Below, one piece after another: positions 17,257 through 25,993 of a stretch of 64,000 bases of DNA. Numbering within the stretch: position 1 is the first letter of the stretch; each line of letters starts with the position of its first letter. The notes beneath the pieces were generated by a model. The model did not search any database. It worked only from the letters and a program-made list of their open reading frames with translations, and was not told the DNA's origin. Both the position numbers and the translations under genes were made by a program. This DNA comes from WHSV01 sp050694055. Lineage in GTDB: Bacteria; Actinomycetota; CADDZG01; WHSQ01. The stretch covers positions 25,972-89,971 of the forward strand of contig JBOGWX010000065.1 in NCBI GenBank assembly GCA_050694055.1, read 5' to 3'.

Positions 17257-18474
17257 CTAGAGGCGTTCGACCGTGTAGCTCGCCGCGTTCAGATGCTCCA
17301 TCAGCTCCTTGATGTGCTCGAGGCCCCTCGTCTCGATCTGGAGGGCCACCTCCACGTCACCGAGATGCACCCGTACGCCCTCTCTGTGGTGCTCCACACC
17401 CACGACGTTGGCCCCCAACTCGGCGAGTAGACCGAGCAGCCGGTGAAGCGCTCCGGGCTGGTCCGAGATGCGCGTCCTGAAGGCGAAGTAGCGACCCGAA
17501 GCCGAGAGCCCGAAACGGATCACGCGCAGCAGCAGCAGCGGGTCGATGTTGCCGCCGGAGAGCACCACAACCACAGGTGGTTCGAGCTCGCCCAGGCCCA
17601 GCATCGCGGCCGCTACACCCGCGGCACCCGCCGGTTCCAGGACCAACTTCATGCGTTCTGCGGTGAACACGAGGGCTTCGGCGATCTGATCGTCGGACAC
17701 GGTCACCACCTCGTCTACCAGCGCCTGAACGTGGGCGAAGGTCCGCTCTCCAGGTGTGTTGCAGGCGATCCCGTCCGCGATGGTCGACATGACCTCGAGG
17801 GTCGTCGGCCGTCCCTGCGCCAGCGAGAGTGGGAAGGAGGCTGCACCTTCGGCCTGCACGGCCACCGCGCGTACGTTGCTCTTCAGAGACTTCGCTGCAG
17901 CCGCGATGCCGGAAACGAGTCCCCCACCCCCGGCCGGTACGACGATCGTGTTGACGCTCGGTAGCTGCTCCAGGATCTCGAGGCCACAGGTTCCCTGACC
18001 GGCGATGATGTGGGGATGATCGAAGGGATGCACGAAAGCCGCGCCTCGCTCGCGCGCGAAGTCCATCGCAGCCTCGTACGCCTCGGCAAAGTCCTTGCCG
18101 GTGAGGACGATCTCCGCCCCGTAGCGCTTGGTGGCCTCCACCTTGGGAAGCGGAGCGGCCCGGGGCATGAAGACGGTCGAGCCGATGTCGTTCAGCGAGG
18201 CCGCCAGTGCAGTTCCCTGAGCATGATTGCCCGCCGACGCCGCTACGACCCCGGCCTTCGACTCGGCATCTGAGAGGCGGCTGATCCGGTTGTACGCGCC
18301 GCGTATCTTGAACGAACCCGTACGCTGGAGGTTCTCGCACTTGATGAAGACCTCACCACCGATGCGATCGGACAGAGCACGCGACCTGTCGAGCGGAGTG
18401 CGCACGGCGACGGTCGCGAGTCGCTGCCTGGCATCCTCGATGTCCGCTAGACTCACGAGCTCTGCGGTCCTCAC
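17257..18474 (-). CDS. ilvA: Threonine ammonia-lyase (ilvA/tdcB type) with ACT domain
   Basis: 405 residues from a GTG at 18474; GTG 18456 is an alternative. The PLP enzyme deaminates threonine to 2-oxobutanoate. The PLP lysine lies in RTGSFKIRGAYNRI, the substrate loop is AASAGNHAQG, and the phosphate-binding loop is PAGGGGLVSGIA. A single C-terminal ACT-like domain (about 325-405, FAFRTRISDQPGALHRLLGL) makes it the short form. Whether it serves isoleucine synthesis or threonine catabolism is not decided by context. An open frame reaching 18513 was rejected since it would run into the divergent promoter. Confidence 0.9.
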   Translation of the reverse strand: MRTAELVSLADIEDARQRLATVAVRTPLDRSRALSDRIGGEVFIKCENLQRTGSFKIRGAYNRISRLSDAESKAGVVAASAGNHAQGTALAASLNDIGSTVFMPRAAPLPKVEATKRYGAEIVLTGKDFAEAYEAAMDFARERGAAFVHPFDHPHIIAGQGTCGLEILEQLPSVNTIVVPAGGGGLVSGIAAAAKSLKSNVRAVAVQAEGAASFPLSLAQGRPTTLEVMSTIADGIACNTPGERTFAHVQALVDEVVTVSDDQIAEALVFTAERMKLVLEPAGAAGVAAAMLGLGELEPPVVVVLSGGNIDPLLLLRVIRFGLSASGRYFAFRTRISDQPGALHRLLGLLAELGANVVGVEHHREGVRVHLGDVEVALQIETRGLEHIKELMEHLNAASYTVERL

Positions 18475-18522
18475 GACTGCATCGTGCCACGCGGCGAGCG
18501 CCGGCGGGCACACTTTCGCCCT

Positions 18523-19878
18523 ATGACCTCCACTTGGACACCGGCATCGTGGAACGACCGACCGGCGGCGCAGCAGCCGGAATGGCCCGACGCGGCCGAA
18601 CTCGACGGGGCATTGGACGAGCTCCGCAAGCTCCCCCCCCTCGTGTTTGCGGGTGAAGCACGCCGGCTGACGGATTCGCTGGCGAGGGCAGCACGGGGTG
18701 AGGCGTTCGTACTGCAGGCCGGCGAGTGCGCCGAGGCCTTCGGTGAGTTCTCCGCCGACGACATCCGCGACAAGCTCAAGGTCATCCTTCAGATGGCCGT
18801 GGTGCTGACCTACGGTTCAGGACTTCCAGTCGTCAAGATCGGACGCATAGCGGGTCAGTTTGCAAAACCTCGCTCGTCGCCGACCGAGAGCGCAAACGGG
18901 CAAAGCCTGCCCTCGTTTCGTGGGCACGCGGTAAACGATGCGATCTTCGACGAGAAGGCGCGACGCGCCGACCCCAGGCGACTAGTGCGCGCCTATCACC
19001 AGAGTGCTGCGACCCTCAACCTGCTGCGCGCGTTCACCAAGGGCGGCTTCGCCGACCTTCGTCAGATTCACGAGTGGAATCAGGAGTTCGTCGCCAAGTC
19101 CTCGCAGGGACGGCGCTACGAGCAGATCGCCAAGCAGATCGACCGGTCGATGCGGTTCATGGCCGCCTGCGGAGTGGACCTCACGCGCGACCCGGTGCTG
19201 CACGAGGTCGATTTCTACACGAGCCACGAGGCGCTGTTGCTGCCCTTCGAGGAAGCCATGACGCGCAGGGACAGTCTCTCGGGCGAGTGGTACTGCTGTA
19301 GCGCTCACTTGCTGTGGGTGGGCGAGCGCACCCGCCAGTTGAACGGTGCGCATCTCGAGTTCATGTCGGGGATCCGCAATCCGGTTGCCTGCAAGCTCGG
19401 CCCCCAGGCGACCCCGGACGAGGTCGTAGAGATATGCGAGCGCCTCGACCCCCAGCAGACGCCTGGGCGCCTCACCTTCATCGCGCGAATGGGGGCCGCG
19501 CAGGTCGAGGAGAAGCTGCCGTCGCTCATCCGAGCCGTTCGCAAGACCGATCGCAAGGTGACGTGGGTGTGCGATCCGATGCACGGCAACACGCTCACCA
19601 CCCGATCCGGTCTGAAGACGCGCCGGTTCGATGACATATTGGCCGAGATCAAGGGGTTCTTCGCCGTCCACCACCAGGAGGGCAGCGTGCCGGGAGGCGT
19701 CCATCTCGAGCTGACCAACGAGGACGTCTCCGAGTGCTTGGGGGGTGGAGGCTTGGAGGCGACCGAGGGCGACGACGATCGGCTGGGAGATCGCTACCGG
19801 GCGCTCTGCGATCCTCGCTTGAATGCGCAGCAGAGCCTGGAGCTGGCCTTCGAGATCAGCGAGATGCTGCAGCCCTAG
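18523..19878 (+). CDS. aroG: Class II 3-deoxy-D-arabino-heptulosonate 7-phosphate synthase
   Basis: 451 residues from ATG 18523. The enzyme joins phosphoenolpyruvate and erythrose 4-phosphate in the first step of the shikimate pathway. Class II (plant/actinobacterial) features are QAGECAEAFGEF with the metal Cys, KIGRIAGQFAKPRSSPTE, GHAVNDAIF, EVDFYTSHEALLL, CSAHLLWVGERTRQLNGAH and CDPMHGNT. The N-terminal WTPASWNDRPAAQQPEWPD is typical. It is divergent from ilvA with a 48-base spacer. There is no Shine-Dalgarno; CACTTT six bases before the ATG may be a weak -10. Confidence 0.95.
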   Translation: MTSTWTPASWNDRPAAQQPEWPDAAELDGALDELRKLPPLVFAGEARRLTDSLARAARGEAFVLQAGECAEAFGEFSADDIRDKLKVILQMAVVLTYGSGLPVVKIGRIAGQFAKPRSSPTESANGQSLPSFRGHAVNDAIFDEKARRADPRRLVRAYHQSAATLNLLRAFTKGGFADLRQIHEWNQEFVAKSSQGRRYEQIAKQIDRSMRFMAACGVDLTRDPVLHEVDFYTSHEALLLPFEEAMTRRDSLSGEWYCCSAHLLWVGERTRQLNGAHLEFMSGIRNPVACKLGPQATPDEVVEICERLDPQQTPGRLTFIARMGAAQVEEKLPSLIRAVRKTDRKVTWVCDPMHGNTLTTRSGLKTRRFDDILAEIKGFFAVHHQEGSVPGGVHLELTNEDVSECLGGGGLEATEGDDDRLGDRYRALCDPRLNAQQSLELAFEISEMLQP

Positions 19879-19903
19879 CAGGGTCGCACGGAAGGTGAAC
19901 GGC

Positions 19904-20137
19904 TCAGATACGGTTTCGCAGGGGGCCGAGGATCTCCTCGTCCTCCGGGAAGCGGCGCTGCTGCTTCTTGGAGAAAACCAGATCGTCGTCGATGTGGATC
20001 TCGAACGCTCCCCCAGAACCCGGGACGAGCTCGAGTGCGGCGACATGATCCTGAAACTCGGTGAGGATGAGGTCCGTCAAACTGACGGCCTTGGGCCCGT
20101 AGTTTCAGTTGGTGCAGAACTCGATGCGAACTCTCAT
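19904..20137 (-). CDS. SelW-like Rdx-family selenoprotein, in-frame TGA as Sec
   Basis: Seen only if TGA at 20107-20105 is read through. The frame then gives 77 residues: MRVRIEFCTN, selenocysteine, NYGPKAVSLTDLIL, and on to GSGGAFEIHIDDDLVF and RRFPEDEEILGPLRNRI. This matches the thioredoxin-like SelW/SelT/SelH (Rdx) fold: a CxxU redox motif after the first strand, a GxFEI strand, and a C-terminal RFPE motif. A hairpin 14-35 bases after the TGA fits a bacterial SECIS. Without readthrough the gene is a 10-codon stub, and the downstream conservation of the family would make no sense. The gene converges with aroG (25-base gap). No sel genes are in this window. A pseudogene or a Cys-to-Sec-like mutation is the main alternative. 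Confidence 0.72.
20070..20091 (-). promoter_or_regulatory. Putative bacterial SECIS hairpin
   Basis: Starting 14 bases after the in-frame TGA, AGG-CCGTCA pairs with TGACGG-(A)-CCT: nine base pairs with a single bulged A and a GTT apical loop (loop G at base 23 after the TGA). Bacterial SECIS elements lie directly downstream of UGA with a G in the first positions of a small apical loop, as here. Confidence 0.6.
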
Positions 20138-20265
20138 GGGCGAGCATCCTAACCACGGGTCGCACGCAAGGCTTGTAATTCCGAGAGGGCTGCACGAGGC
20201 TATGAAGACCGGAACGATGTCCTGTCGGCCGTGAGCTAGGTTGAAGACGTCAAAAGGAGGCACGG

Positions 20266-20892
20266 GTGACTGCAACGCTCATCATTCTCGGAGTGATCGC
20301 CTTGTTGGTGATCATCGGGATCGTCCTGTACAACCGCCTGGTTCAGCTTCGAAACCGGGTGGAGGCAGGCTGGTCACAGATCGACGTGCAGCTCAAACGA
20401 CGCTACGACCTGATTCCGAACCTCGTGGAGACCGTCAAGGGTTACGCAGCGCACGAGCGACAGACCCTCGAAGCGGTCGTAGCCGCACGGCAGCAAGCCG
20501 TGGCCGCACAGGGAGTCGAGCAGCAGGCGCAGGCCGAGAACATGCTCACCGGCGCGCTCCGGCAACTCTTCGCCGTGGCCGAGGCATACCCGGACCTCAA
20601 GGCGAACCAGAACTTCCTGGCCTTGCAAGAGGAGTTGACGGGCACCGAGGGGCGCATCGCCTATGCCCGCCAGTTCTACAACGACCAGGTTCTGCAATAC
20701 GACAACGCTCGCGAGCAGTTCCCAAGCAGCATCTTCGCCGGAACGTTCAACTTCCGGGAAGCGAAGTACTTCGAGGTGGAAGACGCCGCCAGTCGCCGGC
20801 CCGTGCGCGTCGACTTCGGGCAGGGCGGAGGAACTCCTCAGCAGACATCATCGCCCCAGACGCCGCCCGGACAACGGCCGCCGTCGCAGTAG
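20266..20892 (+). CDS. lemA: LemA family protein
   Basis: 208 residues, GTG start with a strong AAAGGAGG. One N-terminal helix (about 3-24) exposes the rest outside or inside the membrane as an all-helical bundle. Typical LemA segments are YNRLVQLRNRVEAGWSQIDV, LKRRYDLIPNLVETVKGYA, FLALQEELTGTEGRIAYARQ and YN. The C-terminal 35 residues are Pro/Gln/Gly-rich. LemA proteins are of unclear function but are very often coupled to the protease HtpX, which follows after 20 bases. Confidence 0.93.
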   Translation: MTATLIILGVIALLVIIGIVLYNRLVQLRNRVEAGWSQIDVQLKRRYDLIPNLVETVKGYAAHERQTLEAVVAARQQAVAAQGVEQQAQAENMLTGALRQLFAVAEAYPDLKANQNFLALQEELTGTEGRIAYARQFYNDQVLQYDNAREQFPSSIFAGTFNFREAKYFEVEDAASRRPVRVDFGQGGGTPQQTSSPQTPPGQRPPSQ

Positions 20893-20912
20893 CCGGAGGC
20901 ATCTAGCTCCTC

Positions 20913-21908
20913 ATGTACCAGCGCATCCAATCCAACGTTCGCAAGACCTGGCTGCTCATCTTCATCTTCGTCGTTCTGACCGTGGCTATGGGATTCGTGT
21001 TCGGTTACATGACGGACACCGGGCCTATCGGACCGGGCATTGCGGTTCTCGTCGCGATCGGAATGAGTTGGGGGAGCTATTACAACTCCGACAAGGTCGC
21101 GCTGAGGGCCAGCCGCGCGGTCGATGCGGATCCGGTTCGCTACAAACAGTTGCACAACCTGGTGGAGGGCATGGCAATCGCATCGGGCATACCCAAGCCA
21201 CGCGTCTGCATCGTCGAAGACGATGCGCCCAACGCGTTCGCAACCGGTCGAGATCCCGAGCACTCGGCCATCGCGGTCACCACCGGCCTGCTGCAAAAGA
21301 TGGACCGCGATGAGCTCGAGGGCGTGATCGCGCACGAGATGAGCCACATTCAGAACCGAGACATCCTCGTCATGACGGTCGCAGTGACGCTGGTGGGAGT
21401 CATCGTGTTGCTGGCCGATTGGCTCTTGAGGGCCATGTGGTGGGGAGGTATGTCGCGCGATCGGAACGGCGGCAGCAATCTCGGAGGAGTCGTCGCCATC
21501 TTCGGACTCGCGTTGATGATTCTGGCTCCCCTGATCGCTCAGCTCATGCAGTTCGCCGTGTCGCGCCGCAGGGAGTTCCTCGCGGATGCCGACGCGGTGA
21601 ACTTCACTCGCAACCCCGCGGGCTTGATCTCCGCCCTTCGGAAGCTCAAGGGCGACCAGACGGTCGTGCGCTATGCGACCCGCGCGACGGCTCACATGTG
21701 GATCGAGGAGCCAAACGCGCTCAAAGCTCAGGGTGGAGCTCCCGGGGTTCGTACCAGTAAATCGGGGGCCTGGCTCAACCGGCTCTTCGCCACACACCCA
21801 CCACTCGACGAGCGCATCGCCGCACTGGAGTCCATGACCTTCGGTTACTCGTCTCCTCCGGGAGTTCAGCCGGCTCCGCCGCCGCCTCCGGCCCCGCCGC
21901 GGGCGTAG
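20913..21908 (+). CDS. htpX: M48-family membrane zinc protease (HtpX-like)
   Basis: 331 residues, ATG start. Four hydrophobic helices, two at the N-terminus and two after the active site. HEMSHIQNRD carries the zinc histidines and catalytic Glu, and EFLADADAV provides the third ligand. DDAPNAFATGRDPEHSAIAVTTGLL is characteristic of HtpX. HtpX degrades damaged membrane proteins and acts alongside FtsH. The C-terminus ends in a poly-proline stretch (PPPPPAPPRA). It forms an operon with lemA. Confidence 0.93.
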   Translation: MYQRIQSNVRKTWLLIFIFVVLTVAMGFVFGYMTDTGPIGPGIAVLVAIGMSWGSYYNSDKVALRASRAVDADPVRYKQLHNLVEGMAIASGIPKPRVCIVEDDAPNAFATGRDPEHSAIAVTTGLLQKMDRDELEGVIAHEMSHIQNRDILVMTVAVTLVGVIVLLADWLLRAMWWGGMSRDRNGGSNLGGVVAIFGLALMILAPLIAQLMQFAVSRRREFLADADAVNFTRNPAGLISALRKLKGDQTVVRYATRATAHMWIEEPNALKAQGGAPGVRTSKSGAWLNRLFATHPPLDERIAALESMTFGYSSPPGVQPAPPPPPAPPRA

Positions 21909-21924
21909 CCCCCCATCTTCTAGA

Positions 21925-21953
21925 TTGACACCCTTGCAGCGCGCCGCCAGACT
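21925..21953 (+). promoter_or_regulatory. Sigma-70-type promoter TTGACA-17-CAGACT
   Basis: A perfect -35 TTGACA (21925-21930), a 17-base spacer and a moderate -10 CAGACT (21948-21953) lie about 70 bases before the ATG at 22023. It would drive the coiled-coil and DivIVA-like genes separately from lemA-htpX. Confidence 0.5.
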
Positions 21954-22022
21954 GTGCTGCGAAGTGGTCAAGCTCTCATAAAGGGCAAAGGGCCACCACG
22001 CGGGTGGGAGGAGAGGTTCGTC

Positions 22023-22607
22023 ATGTCGGAGCGACTTCCCGACGACGTCTACCAACGCATCGGTGACGAGATCGGCGACTTGTTACAGCAGGCGCACGAT
22101 TGGGCGGCCAAGACTCGTTCGGAGGCCGAGTCCGAGGCGGCGCGCGTCGCCGAAGAGGCGGCCGCGGCTGCGGCGCGGGTCGTCGACGAGGCGGAGCGGT
22201 ACGCCGAGCAGGTGCGGACGGAGGCCGAGAAGAACTCACAGCGGCTCCGGTCGGAGGCCGCATCCAATGCCGAACAGGTGCGCTCGGCGGCCGAGTCCGA
22301 AGCACAGCGCGCGCTGGCCGAGGCGGAGTCCCGGCTGTCGGACCTGGGCGAAGTCGAGTCTGAGGCGCGGCAACGTATCGACTCGCTCAAACAACGCCTG
22401 CTGACGATCGCGGGTCAGCTCGACGAGGAGGGCTCCGCCCCGAGTAAGGGCATGGAGCAGGATGAACTCCCGGAGAAGGGCGAGGATGCCGGCGGGGAGC
22501 GGCGGGAGGCCTCAGACGACCTCCGCGTCGAGACAGACCAGGAGGACGAAGTCGAGCCGGTCGGAGCAGATGCCGAACGACTGGCGACGGGGGGAACCAG
22601 GTCATGA
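22023..22607 (+). CDS. Coiled-coil protein partnered with a DivIVA-like gene
   Basis: 194 residues, ATG start with GGGAGGAG upstream. After a short head (SERLPDDVYQRIGDEIGDLL), residues 25-135 form an Ala/Glu/Arg heptad array with an approximate 11-15-residue periodicity (EAESEAARVAEEAAAAAARV), a strong coiled coil. The last 55 residues are acidic and disordered. No enzyme motif. The stop overlaps the next gene as ATGA, so the two are translationally coupled and may form a heteromeric filament or scaffold. Confidence 0.75.
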   Translation: MSERLPDDVYQRIGDEIGDLLQQAHDWAAKTRSEAESEAARVAEEAAAAAARVVDEAERYAEQVRTEAEKNSQRLRSEAASNAEQVRSAAESEAQRALAEAESRLSDLGEVESEARQRIDSLKQRLLTIAGQLDEEGSAPSKGMEQDELPEKGEDAGGERREASDDLRVETDQEDEVEPVGADAERLATGGTRS

Positions 22608-23521
22608 ACCAGCCGATCGATAACACGAGCGAAGCCTTTGCTACCGCGCCCGAGCAGCTAACACCCGAAGAGGTCCAGAACACCCAGTTCTCGACGCGCG
22701 TGCGTGGCTACGACCGCGACGAGGTGGATGCGTTTCTGAGCCTGGTGGCGACCGAGATCCAGCAATTGCTCGAGCATCAGCAATTGCTGCAGAAGCAGAC
22801 ACCCGTGGACCTCGAGGACGCCGAGCCCTACGCAAGACTCGGCTCGGACGCAGGCAAGCTCATGCAGCTTGCTCGGGATCACGCCGACCGGATGAAGTCG
22901 GAAGCACTCGAGGCGATCGCCGCCGATCAAGCCAAGTTCGAGGCCGAGGTGACGGAACTCAAACAGCGTGCCGAGACCGAGGCTGCCGCCCTACGTGAGA
23001 TGGCCGAGCGCGATGCTTCCGCCGTCAAGGATGAGGCCGATCGTCTCCATACCGAGGCACAGACTCGAGCTCGAGAGGTGGAGATCGAGACGGACAACAA
23101 CGCAGCCCGGGCTCGAACTGAAGCCGATGAGATACGCTCTGCTGCCGAATCCGAGGCGGCTGCACTGAAGGCAGACGTCGAGGCGGAAGCCAAGAGGATC
23201 AGGGAAAAAGCGCGCGCCGACTACACGGTGCTGACCCGCGAGGCGCACCGCGAGGCCAATCGCATAGAGAGAGAAGCGCGCCAGAGCGCCGAGCTTCTAA
23301 AGGACGAAACGGAGGAGAAATCCGTCGAACGCGTTCGCCGCGCGCGCGCGGAAGTGCGGAAGCTGCGCGAGGCGGAGACCACCCTCAAGAGACGCATCCA
23401 GGCGTTACAGTCAACGCTTGACTCGCTGAGCAACGAGATCGACGACGATCGTCGGGGCAAACCCGGGCCACAACCCCCGGCGACCGTCGACCTCACCGAT
23501 ACTCGAAGCGGCCCCGCCTGA
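22604..23521 (+). CDS. DivIVA/Wag31-like coiled-coil protein
   Basis: 305 residues, ATG start inside the stop of the preceding gene. Residues 20-55 contain EEVQNTQFSTRVRGYDRDEV and DAFLSLV, the DivIVA membrane-curvature head signature (F-x-x-R-x-x-GYD-x-x-EVD-x-FL). Residues 60-285 are an almost unbroken coiled coil, followed by a short Pro-rich tail. Wag31/DivIVA marks cell poles and organises wall growth; this may be a second DivIVA-like protein because it is not next to the usual ftsZ/sepF cluster. Its 3' end overlaps the convergent GH15 gene by 29 bases. Confidence 0.83.
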   Translation: MNQPIDNTSEAFATAPEQLTPEEVQNTQFSTRVRGYDRDEVDAFLSLVATEIQQLLEHQQLLQKQTPVDLEDAEPYARLGSDAGKLMQLARDHADRMKSEALEAIAADQAKFEAEVTELKQRAETEAAALREMAERDASAVKDEADRLHTEAQTRAREVEIETDNNAARARTEADEIRSAAESEAAALKADVEAEAKRIREKARADYTVLTREAHREANRIEREARQSAELLKDETEEKSVERVRRARAEVRKLREAETTLKRRIQALQSTLDSLSNEIDDDRRGKPGPQPPATVDLTDTRSGPA

Positions 23522-25334
23522 GCGCGGGCGAGGCACCGCCTCGCTCCAGGGCCAAGGCGCTGGTCGCAAGCGCCACGTGAGAGAATGCCTGGGGAAAGTT
23601 ACCGACGAACCGTCCCGCCCTCACGTCGTATTGCTCGGCAAGCAGACCCACGTCGTTGCTGAGGGCAACCAGGCGCGTGAAGAGCTCCTCAGCCTCGTCG
23701 TGACGCCCGATCAACTCGAGGCAATCGACGAGCCAGAAACTGCACATCAGGAAGGAGCCCTCGCTCCCAGCGAGGCCATCGGCGGTCTCAGACGTGCGGT
23801 AGCGATGAACCAACCCGTCGATCACGAGGTCGGCCTGTATCGCCTCGATGGTTCCAATCATTCGTGGATCCTTCGCGTCCACGAAGCCGACGAGAGGAAG
23901 CACGAGCAACGAAGCGTCCAACGATGAGTCGGCGTAAGACCGTTTGAAATGACCTCGTTCATGATCATAGCCGAGATTGAAGATCTCCTCTCTTATCTCC
24001 GAGCACACCGCCTTCCAGTGATCGACCGGTCCCGAACGACCGAAATTCTCGATCATCGATACACCGCGGTCGACGGCAACCCAGGCCATCACCTTTGAGT
24101 GCACGAAGTGCTCACGACCTGAACGAACCTCCCAGATACCTTCATCGGGATCTCGCCAGTGGTCACAGACGAAATCGACGATCTCGCGCTGAAGCTCCCA
24201 TGCCTCCGAGAGCGGTTCGCTTCCGGCGCGCGCACCGGAGTGGAGAGTGTCCATAACCTCGCCGTAGACGTCGAGCTGAAACTGTTCGACGGCCGCGTTC
24301 CCGATGCGCACCGGGGCAGAGCCTTCATAGCCGGACAGCCAGGAGAGGACGACTTCGGTCAGCCGCCTTTCGCCGCGCACTCCGTACATGATCTGTAACT
24401 CTTCCGGGTCGCCGGCGACCGCCCGAAGCAGCCAGTCGCGCCACTCCTCGGCTTCGGATGTGTACCCGTGATCCAGCAGCACCTCGAGAGTGAAAGTAGC
24501 GTCGCGCAACCAACAGTACCTATAGTCCCAGTTGCGAATACCGCCGATGTCCTCGGGCAACGAAGTCGTTGGGGCCGCGACGATGCCTCCGGTGGGCGAG
24601 TAGGTGAGGGCCTTGAGAATCAGCAGACTCCGGATCACCTCGCGTCTCCATTTTCCGTGGTAGGTGCAGCGAGCGGCCCACTCACGCCAAAAACGATCGG
24701 TTCTACCAACCAGCCAGTCGCAGTCCGCTTCGACATCGAGGTCCGGGGGGTTGCGATGAGAAGCGTGAGCTCGAGCCATGAACATCGCCCGTTCACCGGC
24801 GTTCACCGTAAACGCGGCGCCGACCGCCACGCGGTTCTTCATGAGCGGGACGGTCGCCTGGAGGTCGAGCGCATTCGGCCCCCCCACCGCCTCGAAGCCT
24901 CCTCCACGCGTGCGAATCCAGGGCGTTATACCTCCGTAATCGAAGCGCGGCGCGAACTCCATCGTCACCGGCACCGATCCCGACAGGCCGTCGACGATAC
25001 GGACGACGACATCATGGGTGTGTACCAGTCGAGGATCGACCAGCTCGCCACCCTGCTCGATGGGAAGGCAGTCGGTTAGTTTCACCGTGCCCTCGCGCGA
25101 CGCGAAGGTCGTCTCGAGCACCATGGATTCGTGACGGTAGGCTCGCTCGGTGGTGAAATCGCCGGAGGCGGGAGCTATGCTCCAGTGCCCTCCTCGCTGT
25201 TCATCGAGGATTGCAGCAAAGCACGCCGGAGAGTCGAAGCGCGGCAGACACAACCAGTCGATGGATCCGACCTTGGAGACCAAGGCGGCGGAATGAGTGT
25301 CTCCCAGAAACGCGTAGTCCTCGATGGGTTCCAT
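23493..25334 (-). CDS. GH15 glucoamylase/trehalase-like hydrolase
   Basis: 613 residues from ATG 25334; a GTG six codons upstream (25352) is possible, but the family normally begins MxPIEDYAxxGD as here. The N-terminal beta-sandwich holds GSIDWLCLPRFDSPACFAAI. The (alpha/alpha)6 barrel holds GGIRNWDYRYCWLRDATFTL with the conserved acid, and the later DEGIWEVRSGREHFVHSKVM segment with the second Glu. Related actinobacterial enzymes are trehalases (as in mycobacteria) or glucoamylases; the sequence does not separate them. No signal peptide is present, so it is cytoplasmic. Confidence 0.9.
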   Translation of the reverse strand: MEPIEDYAFLGDTHSAALVSKVGSIDWLCLPRFDSPACFAAILDEQRGGHWSIAPASGDFTTERAYRHESMVLETTFASREGTVKLTDCLPIEQGGELVDPRLVHTHDVVVRIVDGLSGSVPVTMEFAPRFDYGGITPWIRTRGGGFEAVGGPNALDLQATVPLMKNRVAVGAAFTVNAGERAMFMARAHASHRNPPDLDVEADCDWLVGRTDRFWREWAARCTYHGKWRREVIRSLLILKALTYSPTGGIVAAPTTSLPEDIGGIRNWDYRYCWLRDATFTLEVLLDHGYTSEAEEWRDWLLRAVAGDPEELQIMYGVRGERRLTEVVLSWLSGYEGSAPVRIGNAAVEQFQLDVYGEVMDTLHSGARAGSEPLSEAWELQREIVDFVCDHWRDPDEGIWEVRSGREHFVHSKVMAWVAVDRGVSMIENFGRSGPVDHWKAVCSEIREEIFNLGYDHERGHFKRSYADSSLDASLLVLPLVGFVDAKDPRMIGTIEAIQADLVIDGLVHRYRTSETADGLAGSEGSFLMCSFWLVDCLELIGRHDEAEELFTRLVALSNDVGLLAEQYDVRAGRFVGNFPQAFSHVALATSALALERGGASPALRRGRFEYR

Positions 25335-25370
25335 GCCTATGCAGAATGGCACGCCGTCGAGGATGAACGA

Positions 25371-25958
25371 TCAAGCTGAAGCCGGCGAGCGGATCCAGGT
25401 GTCGATGGCCGCGATGGCTTCGTCCCACGCTTGCCGGGTAGTTCGCCCCGAGGACTTGCGCACCTTGAGCGAGTGGTCACCGTCCTCGATAACCACTACG
25501 TCCGCCTTGAGACGTCGCTTTGCGATCACCTCTGCGAGAGTGTCGAGAGGACAGAACGGGTCACGCGTTCCTTCGACGAACAGCTGCGGGATCTCGATCG
25601 TAGCCAGGTGCTCGTCGCGCAATCGGTCCGGTCTGCCCGGGGGATGCAGCGGGTAGCCGAGATAGACGAGCCCGTCTGCGCCGGCACCGCTCGCGACGAG
25701 GTGCGATCCGATACGGCCACCCATCGACTTGCCTCCGATGAACAACCGCTCCGGCGACCGCTCGGTAAGAACCTGCTCGATCGCCTTGCGGTAGGTTTCC
25801 TCGAGGACGGGCTGCTTGTCCGGCGCGCGTCTCCCCTCGTCCGCATAACGAAAGTTGAAACGAGCCACCGCCAGATCCTTGGAGCTCAGGTGCTCCGCGA
25901 AATAGCCCATGTACTCGTGGTTCATGTCGGCGCCCGCCCCGTGAGCCAGCATCAACAC
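25371..25958 (-). CDS. Alpha/beta hydrolase of the KANL3/Tex30-like family
   Basis: 195 residues from GTG 25958. Strand and oxyanion-loop LAHGAGADMNHEYM, nucleophile elbow GGKSMGGRIGSHL (Ser), acid in EGTRDPFCP, and His in DGDHSLKV give a complete Ser-Asp-His triad. In-frame codons upstream (HALKLLWDGPEPSAAV) look like the missing first strand but contain no ATG or GTG, so the true start may be a rare codon. It lies 36 bases after the Ddn-like gene and 36 bases before the GH15 gene on the same strand. Confidence 0.8.
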   Translation of the reverse strand: MLMLAHGAGADMNHEYMGYFAEHLSSKDLAVARFNFRYADEGRRAPDKQPVLEETYRKAIEQVLTERSPERLFIGGKSMGGRIGSHLVASGAGADGLVYLGYPLHPPGRPDRLRDEHLATIEIPQLFVEGTRDPFCPLDTLAEVIAKRRLKADVVVIEDGDHSLKVRKSSGRTTRQAWDEAIAAIDTWIRSPASA

Positions 25959-25993
25959 GGCGGCGGACGGTTCCGGCCCATCCCAGAGCAGTT

